NCBI GenBank assembly: GCA_938011325.1
Contig: CALLUD010000029.1
Location: 56,629 to 120,628 of the forward strand
Source: an uncultured Spartobacteria bacterium
GTDB lineage: Bacteria > Verrucomicrobiota > Verrucomicrobiia > Chthoniobacterales > JAATET01
Length of the DNA stretch: 64,000 bases
Direction: 5' to 3'
This document shows, piece by piece, positions 26,594-34,002 of the stretch. The notes under the pieces were generated by a model. That model was not told the DNA's origin, did not search any database, and was given only the letters and a program-made list of their open reading frames with translations. Each line of letters begins with the position of its first letter. Positions within the stretch are counted from its first letter, which is position 1. A program made the position numbers and the translations under genes.

Positions 26594-28342
26594 TTAGGTT
26601 CGCACGCTGGCCTTGAGCGTGGCGCAGGTCGTTCCCGCGGCCTCGCCGTGCGGTCGGATCGTGTAGGGGCCCACGCACGCCGGCACGATGAACGTTTCGG
26701 CGTAGTGAACGACGAATGGCTCGAAGGCACCGCCCGGACTTTCCACGACCGCTTCGCGACCTTCCACGAGGTTGAGCACGTTCACTCCGCCGCCGGTGTC
26801 ATGCGAAACGGGTCCGCTGAACCAATGACGACGGGTCTCGATGAATTCCAGCGCATGCAATCCGGTGCGCTCCTCGCGCCAGCCTTCGCCTGACGCGACC
26901 TCGCTGACGACATTCACCAGCTCCCGCTCCACCCACGATCTCGTGCGCTCCCACGCGATGTTCCGTTTGCCTCGCTCGATGTTGATGGGACGCGGCAAGC
27001 CATCGAGCCCCACGCGTCCCCAGTCCCAGAGCTTGAACGTGAAAATGTTCGGTGTGGCGCTGATCTCGAGCACGACGGTTCCCTTGCCCGAGCAATGGCA
27101 GGTGCCTGCGGGAATGAGGTAGTGGTCGTGCACTTTCGCCGGCCACCGGCAGACAAAGCGCTCGTCGTCGAAGGCTTTGTCTCCCGCCTGGGCAGCCTCG
27201 AGCGCGGCAATCATTTCCCCGGGATCGGCACCCTCCTCGAGACCGAGATAAATGACCGACCCCTCTTCCGCCGCGAGCAGGTAGTAGGACTCGTCCTGCG
27301 TGTAAGGCACACCGAAGTGTCGCTGGATGAAATCCGTGAACGGGTGAACCTGGAGCGAGAGGTTCCCGCCCTCCACGGTGTCGAGCAGGTCGAAGCGAAT
27401 GGGAAAGCTCATGCCGAAGCGCGCGTGCACCCGGGACCCGAGAAGCCGGTTTGGATCGAAGAACACGAGGTTCATCGCCGGCAGCTCCACGAGCGTATCG
27501 CCAAAGCGGAAGACAATGCTGTTCTCCTCCGGCACGCAATCGAAGCACCACCCGTAATTCGGCACGTCTTCGGGCAGAGCCATCGTTCGTTTCATCCACT
27601 GGCCGCCCCATGGCGCGGGATCGAAAAACGGAACCACGCGAAACGGTCGCGACAGTGCGGTCTCGTAGGCCCTCCTCGCCGCTTCCCTGGAAATCATCTT
27701 CGGCTCGGCGGGCTTGCAGGTATCCAGGATGAAATCGACGTCCCTCAACGCGAGCTTCAATCGATCGCACACCGGCCAGTCGTTGAACCAGGCGCGCTTG
27801 TATTTGAGGCTCCATTTCAGCTCGCGATTCTCGACGCCGAGATTGCTCATCTCGTTTCGGCGCATGCGTCCCTGCGCCTCCCAGCGCGGCATCTCCGCGT
27901 AAACAATCACGTCACCGCGATGGACAATGCTCGCACCCGGTCCAATGACGACCACCGGTCCACGCGCAACGGCCGCGATCGCCCGCTGCATGGCTGCGAG
28001 CTTCTCCGGCGAGAAGTAATCCTCCATTCGCAACGCAGAGACGTAGCCAAACAGCGGATCCCCGTTTCCAAGAAAGGGCTTAACCCGCCGCTCGATCTCG
28101 TCATGCTCGAGCCACGCCTTCGATGTCGCGAAGACGGTGGCCGCGGGAAGCTGCGAGCGAACGGCTGCGACGATCTCCTCAACCGACACGCCCACATAGC
28201 ATTCAATGGTGAGGATTTTGCCTCCCACGGCGTTCAACTGCCCGGAGAGGCATTTCAGAATGCTTTGCCAGCCGGTCCAGCATTGATCCTCCATTCCGGC
28301 GACCGCCACGTGAGGATGTTTGTCGTAGTTCGATTGAGTCAT
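26594..28342 (-). CDS. Class I mannose-6-phosphate isomerase with N-terminal kinase-like domain
   Basis: This 582-residue protein is about 190 residues longer than the usual isomerase. The C-terminal part (about residues 225-580) is a cupin-type phosphomannose isomerase with zinc ligands in LSLQVHPFTDF, DESYYLLAAEEGSV and LIPAGTCHCSG. The N-terminal part (about residues 20-215; LTIECYVGVS ... DVIVYAEMPRWEAQ) looks like a degenerate P-loop kinase fold without a Walker A motif. The ATG overlaps the ROK gene stop by 4 bases. It should convert mannose-6-phosphate, made by the ROK kinase, to fructose-6-phosphate. Confidence 0.88.
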   Translation of the reverse strand: MTQSNYDKHPHVAVAGMEDQCWTGWQSILKCLSGQLNAVGGKILTIECYVGVSVEEIVAAVRSQLPAATVFATSKAWLEHDEIERRVKPFLGNGDPLFGYVSALRMEDYFSPEKLAAMQRAIAAVARGPVVVIGPGASIVHRGDVIVYAEMPRWEAQGRMRRNEMSNLGVENRELKWSLKYKRAWFNDWPVCDRLKLALRDVDFILDTCKPAEPKMISREAARRAYETALSRPFRVVPFFDPAPWGGQWMKRTMALPEDVPNYGWCFDCVPEENSIVFRFGDTLVELPAMNLVFFDPNRLLGSRVHARFGMSFPIRFDLLDTVEGGNLSLQVHPFTDFIQRHFGVPYTQDESYYLLAAEEGSVIYLGLEEGADPGEMIAALEAAQAGDKAFDDERFVCRWPAKVHDHYLIPAGTCHCSGKGTVVLEISATPNIFTFKLWDWGRVGLDGLPRPINIERGKRNIAWERTRSWVERELVNVVSEVASGEGWREERTGLHALEFIETRRHWFSGPVSHDTGGGVNVLNLVEGREAVVESPGGAFEPFVVHYAETFIVPACVGPYTIRPHGEAAGTTCATLKASVRT

Positions 28343-29274
28343 CGTAGTGAAGGATGTGCGGCGCAGATTGCCTCGCAGCCGAGCAGCGCCGCGGAATCGC
28401 CCAATGCAGCCGCGTGAAGCGTGACGTCGCTTGACAAAGGGAGCATTCGTCGAAGCGAGGACTCCAATGAGGGGAGGATTTCGTCCTTTCCGGCCATGAT
28501 GCCCCCGCCGATCACGATGCGTTCCGGGTCAAATTGGTGGATCAGGTTCACAAGAACGATCGTCCAGTCGTGGATGGCGCTCTCGCTCAACTCGCGGGCC
28601 AAAGGATCGCCCGCGCGGGCAAGCTCGAAGACGACGCGGTAGTCGATGGTTTCCACGTTCGAAAGAGCACTCTCTGCAAAGAGCGGTGATTTCCGCGCGA
28701 ACTCCCGCATCGCCCAGCTTCCGACATGCGCCTCCGCGCATCCACGCAGGCCGCACACACACGGCGCGCCGTCGGCGCGAATGATGTTGTGCCCCCCGAG
28801 ATTTCCAGCAAGCCCGGTCCTTCCATACATCGGACGTCCTTCGCTGATCACCGCAGTGCCGATGCCGGTTCCGAGCGTCACCATCACCATGTGGTCGCAG
28901 GCCCTTCCCGCGCCGTAACGCCATTCGCCGATCGCCGCCGCACGTGCGTCGTTGTCCAATACGAGCGGGATTCCAAAATACCGCTCGGTCCATCCACCGA
29001 GATCCAACGTTCCGGCGTCGTCAAACTTTCCAAACGTCCGCGTCACCGTCTCGTGATCAGGAGCAACAAGACACGGCAGTGCCCATGACATCGCCTCAGG
29101 GGACGACTCCGCCAACGCGGCGAGTTCCTCGAGGACCTGGCGCACATCGGGCAACTGCTGCTCGAGCGTTCCTTTGGCGCTCGTCTCGCGGATGCGAACC
29201 GCCTGAAGACGTCCGTCTTCGATCAGCCCCATCTTGATGCGCGTCCCTCCAAAATCCGCAACCAGCACACTCAC
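28339..29274 (-). CDS. ROK-family sugar kinase
   Basis: The 311-residue protein starts at a GTG codon (VSVLVADFGGTRIKMG). It has the phosphate-binding DFGGTR motif, the catalytic Asp in LVLDNDARAAAIGEW, the VTLGTGIGTAVI loop and the ROK zinc motif CVCGLRGC, preceded by the ligand His in GGHNII. It is a hexokinase-type enzyme, mannokinase by context, as the next gene is a mannose-6-phosphate isomerase. It heads a three-gene operon, and one of the repeated palindromes lies 65 bases upstream. Glucokinase activity is possible. Confidence 0.9.
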   Translation of the reverse strand: MSVLVADFGGTRIKMGLIEDGRLQAVRIRETSAKGTLEQQLPDVRQVLEELAALAESSPEAMSWALPCLVAPDHETVTRTFGKFDDAGTLDLGGWTERYFGIPLVLDNDARAAAIGEWRYGAGRACDHMVMVTLGTGIGTAVISEGRPMYGRTGLAGNLGGHNIIRADGAPCVCGLRGCAEAHVGSWAMREFARKSPLFAESALSNVETIDYRVVFELARAGDPLARELSESAIHDWTIVLVNLIHQFDPERIVIGGGIMAGKDEILPSLESSLRRMLPLSSDVTLHAAALGDSAALLGCEAICAAHPSLR

Positions 29275-29338
29275 AACATTCCTTTCAGTGGCCGCGGCGG
29301 CACAGGATTTCGGGAACGGGAAATCTCATTGACTCCTA

Positions 29339-29352
29339 AATGTTCAAACATT
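29339..29352. promoter_or_regulatory. Operator 1 of the mannose locus
   Basis: AATGTTCAAACATT is an inverted repeat with perfect 6-base half-sites around a 2-base centre. It lies 65 bases upstream of the ROK gene. The same motif occurs at 29439 and before the GntR gene, so it is the likely GntR/UTRA binding site. Confidence 0.65.
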
Positions 29353-29438
29353 GCCTCGTGGGTCAAGCGCAATCCAGCGACATAACTGCTCACAGTTGCG
29401 TGGCATCGAGCAATCGTCACATTCTCCTTGCCAGAATA

Positions 29439-29452
29439 AATGTTCGAACAAT
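29439..29452. promoter_or_regulatory. Operator 2 of the mannose locus
   Basis: AATGTTCGAACAAT matches operator 1 at 12 of 14 positions and lies exactly 100 bases from it, 80 bases before the alpha-mannosidase ATG. It probably controls the rightward promoter. The core TGTTCGAACA is a perfect palindrome. Confidence 0.65.
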
Positions 29453-29531
29453 ATCTCAGGCGAACTTGAAAACTCTCTTCGAGATATCCCCGGAACGTTC
29501 GAGGCTTCCGCTTGCACCGACGCCACATCTA

Positions 29532-32500
29532 ATGATGAAACACTCTCCCTTGCTTCGCCGGCTCGCCGTGCTGGCACTGACTGTCTTTCCCATCACCGGC
29601 TGGAGCGCGCCCTTGTGGCAGATCGGAAAGCCCGACAACTCGACCGCGGAATTTGCACTCGCTCCCGACGGCAACAAGAGCTTCTCGACACCCGGAGCCT
29701 TCGTGGTGGGCGTCTCCGACGCTGGAAAAGACTGGCCGTATATTCAACCCGGCCCGTCCGACAAGGGGTGGGCGCCAACCCCTCCCTACACCTCGCGCAT
29801 CTGGTTCGCGCTGTCCGCGCTGCCGAAAGAGGACTCCACACTCGTCCTGGATTTCGCCGACACGCATCAGAGCGGGCCTCCAAAGTTGCGGGTCGGCGTG
29901 AATGGTTTCACGTCCGAGCACGAAACTCCCGCCGGCAATGGCGGCTATGCCAAAGCGGCTGGAGGGCGGGAGCACGTGGTGAAGATTTCGATTCCGCCAT
30001 CCGCTCTTCGCGTCGGAGTCAATGAAATCCAGATCACCGGAATCGAGGGCTCGTGGGTGCTTTGGGATGCCGTGGCGTTCGAGGCGGGGCGGGGCGCTCG
30101 TCTTGCGGATGTCGGCAATTATCCGTCCACATTCGTGGAATCGGTCAGCACCACGATCGAGGTGTTGAAGTCGAAAGACGGCAACCCGGTGCGCCAGGCA
30201 AACGTGGACATCGTGCATCTCGGGCACGCAGTCAGCGCAGAGCTGACCTTAGGTCCCTCACGAAAGACCGTTTCGCTCGTCCCCGGGATCAACCGTCTCA
30301 CAATCGAGGCGCCCGAGGTCGATGCTCCGACAAAGTATCCGGTCTCGCTGCGCGTCGGATCGAAGATCGTGAACGCGCCGCTACTGGCGTTGGACAAGGC
30401 GCGCGAGTGGACGGTGTATTTGATTCCGCAGACGCACCTCGACATCGGCTTCACGCACTTTCAGGAGGACGTGCTCGCGCGGCAGGTGGAGCATTTCCGC
30501 ACCGCACTGAAGCTCATCGAGAAGACGAAGGGCTACCCGGAAGGCGAGCGCTTTGTGTGGCACCCCGAGGGCATGTGGGCGGTCGAGGAGTTCCTGCGCG
30601 TGGCGACCCCGGCGGAACGGGGGGCATTCCTTGAGGCGTGCCGGAACCGCACCATTCATCTGGACGGACTTTACGCCCAGGCCATGACCGGACTTTTCCA
30701 CGAAGAGGAGCTCATGGAGTTGATCGCCAGCGCCAAGCACTTTGAGCGGAAGTATGGCGTTACGATCGACTCCGCGATGCAGTCGGATGTGCCCGGATAC
30801 ACATGGGGACTCACCACCGCGCTCGTTGCGAATGGCATTCGCCAGATGACCGTCGCGCCGAACGTCCGCCACCGCATCGGTCGCGTGCTCACGTGGGGGG
30901 ATCGCCCATTCCATTGGGAGACACCGGACGGCCGCGACCGGGTCCTGTTTTGGATGACCTCCAAGGGTTATTCGATGTTTCGCTACGCGACGGAGAATCC
31001 GACCACGCCCGAGGAGTGCCAGCTTTTCCGCAAAATGCCCGACGTGCTCGCGATGCTCGCCGATCTCGAGCGCGAGCCCGACTACCCCTACGACATGCTC
31101 ATGCTGCGCTACGCGATCGGCGCCGACAACGGACCGCCCGATCCGATGCTGTGCGAAGTCGTGCACGAGTGGAACAAAACACACTTCTCGCCGCGATTCG
31201 TCATTTCGACAAACAGCGGCTTCCTTCGCAAGTTCGAGGAGAAATACGGAAAAGACCTCCCCGTGCGTCGCGGCGATTACACCCCCTATTGGGAGGACGG
31301 TGCCGCCTCCACCTCGAAGGCCACCGCAACAAACCGCGAAGCCAAGGAGCGGCTCGTGCAGGCGCAGGTTCTCTGGTCGATGCGGGATTTCGCGCTGCCT
31401 TTGCACGATCGGGTCGACGCGGCGTGGACCAAGGCGATTCTTTACGACGAACACACGTGGGGCGCGCACAACAGCATCAGCGCTCCGGACAGCGAGTTCG
31501 CGATCCGGCAGGACGCCTACAAGCAGGCCTACGCGTTCGACGCCGCGAAGCAGGCGCGTGAGTTGATCGAGTCGATTGTGCCACCGCGCGATGGTCTGCC
31601 CACGATCGACGTGAGCAACACCACGTCGTGGACGCGCAGTGGACTCGTCACACTCACGAAGGAGCAGTCAAAGGCTGGCCACCGTGTGCGGGATGAAAAG
31701 GGACAGGTCGTGCCGTCGCAACGTCTCGCCTCGGGCGAGCTCGCCTTTCTCGCGAGAGATGTTCCTGCATTCGGAACCCGTCGCTACACGATTGAAGCGG
31801 GCGCACCTGCGGATGGCGGTTCCGCACACGCCCAGGAGAACACGCTCTCCAACGAAACACTGGAAGTCACCGTCGATCCGAAGACCGGTGCGATCTCGTC
31901 GTTGAAACGGAAGGATACGCAGGGAGATTGGGTCGACGTTTCGAAAGGCGCCGGCCTCAACGACTATCTCTACATCCTCGGCCGCAATCCCGACGAAGGG
32001 CGCAGCACGATCAGCAGCCCCGTCTCCATCACCGTCGAAGATCCCGGCCCACTCGTTGCAACTTTGAAAATCGAGTCGGGTGCTCCCGGCGCGAAGTTGC
32101 TCACCCGTCGCGTTCGGCTCATCGACGGCATGGATCACGTCGAAATCATCAACATCGTCGACAAACTCAAGGTTCGCGATCCCGAAGGCGTCTACTTCGG
32201 ATTTCCGTTCAACCTCCCCGGCGCCACTCCGCGCGTTGACACGCCGTGGGCGTCCGTGGAGGTCGAGACCGGGCAGCTTCCCGGTGCGAATCGCAACTTC
32301 TACTGCGTGCAGCGATTCATCGATCTCGCCAACAACGACCGTGGCGTCACGTGGGTCACGGTCGATGCACCGCTCGTCCAGTTCGACCCGATCCGTATCT
32401 CTCCGTATTTCGACGTCGAGGCATTCCGGGCTCACATCGATCCCGCACCCTTCCTGTGGTCGTGGACGATGAACAACCACTGGGAAACGAACTACAAAGC

Positions 32501-32909
32501 CGACCAGGAGGGCGAGATCACCTTTCGCTACGCGATCCGCCCTTATGTCGGGGGTTACGACGCCGCTGCGGCGGAGCGATTCGGCCGCGGCATCACCCAG
32601 CCGCTGCTCGCTGCACCCGTCGATCCGGACACTCCGGTGCCGCCGCCGTTGCTTACCCTCGATGGAGACGCCGGCATCGTCGCGACACAGGTGCGCCCGA
32701 GCCGCGATGGAAAGGCATGGATGATCCGGCTCTTCAACACCTCGGGACACCCCGCTTCCACCCGGCTCGTGTGGCATCGCCCTGTTGGAACCATCCACAT
32801 ATCAAATCCAATGGAAGATGCGCTTGAACCTGCGTCGGAAAAAATCGAGCTCGCCTCCCGGCAGGTCGTCACTCTCCGCGTCGAGCGGCTGAAGAACCAA
32901 AGCGAATAG
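29532..32909 (+). CDS. Secreted GH38 alpha-mannosidase with N-terminal PL4-type accessory domain
   Basis: The protein is 1,125 residues from the first of two tandem ATGs. A signal peptide ends GWSAP. Residues about 25-245 (LWQIGKPDNSTAEF ... IQITGIEGSWVLWDAVAFE) resemble the C-terminal carbohydrate-binding-like domain of family 4 rhamnogalacturonan lyases. The GH38 catalytic part starts near residue 295 with the zinc motif QTHLDIGFT, and the presumed nucleophile Asp is in QSDVPGYTWG near residue 417. The C-terminal beta domains follow the alpha-mannosidase pattern. It is divergent from the sugar kinase operon and ends 7 bases from the convergent GntR gene. Expected job: release of mannose from an extracellular or periplasmic glycan. 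Confidence 0.9.
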   Translation: MMKHSPLLRRLAVLALTVFPITGWSAPLWQIGKPDNSTAEFALAPDGNKSFSTPGAFVVGVSDAGKDWPYIQPGPSDKGWAPTPPYTSRIWFALSALPKEDSTLVLDFADTHQSGPPKLRVGVNGFTSEHETPAGNGGYAKAAGGREHVVKISIPPSALRVGVNEIQITGIEGSWVLWDAVAFEAGRGARLADVGNYPSTFVESVSTTIEVLKSKDGNPVRQANVDIVHLGHAVSAELTLGPSRKTVSLVPGINRLTIEAPEVDAPTKYPVSLRVGSKIVNAPLLALDKAREWTVYLIPQTHLDIGFTHFQEDVLARQVEHFRTALKLIEKTKGYPEGERFVWHPEGMWAVEEFLRVATPAERGAFLEACRNRTIHLDGLYAQAMTGLFHEEELMELIASAKHFERKYGVTIDSAMQSDVPGYTWGLTTALVANGIRQMTVAPNVRHRIGRVLTWGDRPFHWETPDGRDRVLFWMTSKGYSMFRYATENPTTPEECQLFRKMPDVLAMLADLEREPDYPYDMLMLRYAIGADNGPPDPMLCEVVHEWNKTHFSPRFVISTNSGFLRKFEEKYGKDLPVRRGDYTPYWEDGAASTSKATATNREAKERLVQAQVLWSMRDFALPLHDRVDAAWTKAILYDEHTWGAHNSISAPDSEFAIRQDAYKQAYAFDAAKQARELIESIVPPRDGLPTIDVSNTTSWTRSGLVTLTKEQSKAGHRVRDEKGQVVPSQRLASGELAFLARDVPAFGTRRYTIEAGAPADGGSAHAQENTLSNETLEVTVDPKTGAISSLKRKDTQGDWVDVSKGAGLNDYLYILGRNPDEGRSTISSPVSITVEDPGPLVATLKIESGAPGAKLLTRRVRLIDGMDHVEIINIVDKLKVRDPEGVYFGFPFNLPGATPRVDTPWASVEVETGQLPGANRNFYCVQRFIDLANNDRGVTWVTVDAPLVQFDPIRISPYFDVEAFRAHIDPAPFLWSWTMNNHWETNYKADQEGEITFRYAIRPYVGGYDAAAAERFGRGITQPLLAAPVDPDTPVPPPLLTLDGDAGIVATQVRPSRDGKAWMIRLFNTSGHPASTRLVWHRPVGTIHISNPMEDALEPASEKIELASRQVVTLRVERLKNQSE

Positions 32910-32916
32910 TCGGCGC

Positions 32917-33654
32917 CTACTTTCCCTTGCGAATCGTCAATCCGTAGGTGAAGCGGTCCGCCCGGTAATGATTCTCGTTGTATTCGATCACCTTTCTCGC
33001 GGCGTCACTCACCACGCGCTTGCGGACAAGGATCGGATCACCCTTCTCGCACGCGAGCACCTCGGCCAGCTTTTGGGTCGCAAGCTCGGCGGAAACCTCC
33101 TCTTCGGAAAACTCCGGCACGATCCCGCTTCGCTTCGAGATCAGCTCATAAAGCGGCATGGAGTAATCGTCATCGACGGTGAGTCGCGTGCGCGGATGAA
33201 ACCACGAAACGGATTTCACCGAAGGAATCCCGCCGTAACCCCGCACGCGCTCCAATCGAATGACCCCTCGCTTCTTCTCCAGATTGGAGAGCTGGAGCAT
33301 CCGCGCAACTTTTGCATCCGGCTTCGTGTCCTCCACCAGACGGGAAAAGGTTTCCACGGAAATGCCCTTCGCCCTCATCTCACGCGTGAAGCTGGGCCAG
33401 TTCTCCAGGCTCGTGCGAACCGATTGCCGCACATACCGGGTTCCGCGTCCCGCCCTGCGCTCGAGCACGCCTTCCTGCACCAGGCGCGAGATCGCCGCGC
33501 GCACGGTATTGCGGCAGACCCCGAGTTGCTCCGCGATGCGCGCCTCCGGAGGCAGCAGCTCCCCGTTCTGATAACGGGATTGTTTCAACATTTCGCGAAT
33601 CAAGCTCTCCACCTGCACGTGCAGCGGAATGGAACTTCTGTGATCGATCTTCAT
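32917..33654 (-). CDS. GntR-family regulator, HutC/UTRA type, of the mannose locus
   Basis: The start MKIDHRSSIPLHVQVE gives 245 residues. Residues 8-75 are a GntR winged helix (LPPEARIAEQLGVCRNTVRA ... GVLERRAGRGTRYV). Residues about 95-240 form a UTRA ligand domain (VIRLERVRGYGGIP, VRKRVVSDAARKVIEYNENH). UTRA members sense sugars or sugar phosphates. The same palindrome found twice before the mannose genes lies 68 bases upstream of this gene, which points to control of all three promoters and autoregulation. Repression relieved by a mannose-related ligand is the likeliest mode (inference). Confidence 0.9.
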   Translation of the reverse strand: MKIDHRSSIPLHVQVESLIREMLKQSRYQNGELLPPEARIAEQLGVCRNTVRAAISRLVQEGVLERRAGRGTRYVRQSVRTSLENWPSFTREMRAKGISVETFSRLVEDTKPDAKVARMLQLSNLEKKRGVIRLERVRGYGGIPSVKSVSWFHPRTRLTVDDDYSMPLYELISKRSGIVPEFSEEEVSAELATQKLAEVLACEKGDPILVRKRVVSDAARKVIEYNENHYRADRFTYGLTIRKGK

Positions 33655-33721
33655 GCAAAAAGCTCTATACGGCGGCAAGCGTCACCATAACAGGCGAGAG
33701 CGGATTCCCGGGCAATCCCGA

Positions 33722-33735
33722 AATGTTTGAACGTT
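33722..33735. promoter_or_regulatory. Operator 3, upstream of the GntR gene
   Basis: AATGTTTGAACGTT matches the consensus AATGTTYGAACATT at 13 of 14 positions. It lies 68 bases before the regulator start codon and suggests autoregulation. Confidence 0.6.
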
Positions 33736-34002
33736 TGCTTGTGAAGCCTTACCGAGAACGCTCGATCTCATAGTGTCCCGGCGTCGCAAGGACGGCCGGC
33801 GACATCGCATCGATCATGCGGAACGTCTTTCTCGGGTCTCTTCAACATGTTTCCGGGCCTTGATCCCAAACGCTCCCGGAAGTAGGCCCGGTTTTGCCGC
33901 CCTCACCGCTTGAGCATTTGTCCCTCGTAGTGGATCGACCTCTCATACGGACGCTCCCATGAGGCTCCACTAAACGACTGACTTCACCGGGACCGCCGTC
34001 TG
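33736..34002. other. Non-coding spacer between the GntR gene and the kinase
   Basis: Together with 33655-33735 this makes about 350 bases without a gene. An inverted repeat CGGGCCT (33854-33860) / AGGCCCG (33884-33890) is followed by GTTTTG on the plus strand. It could be a weak terminator, but no plus-strand gene ends close by. Nothing else was recognised. Confidence 0.4.
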
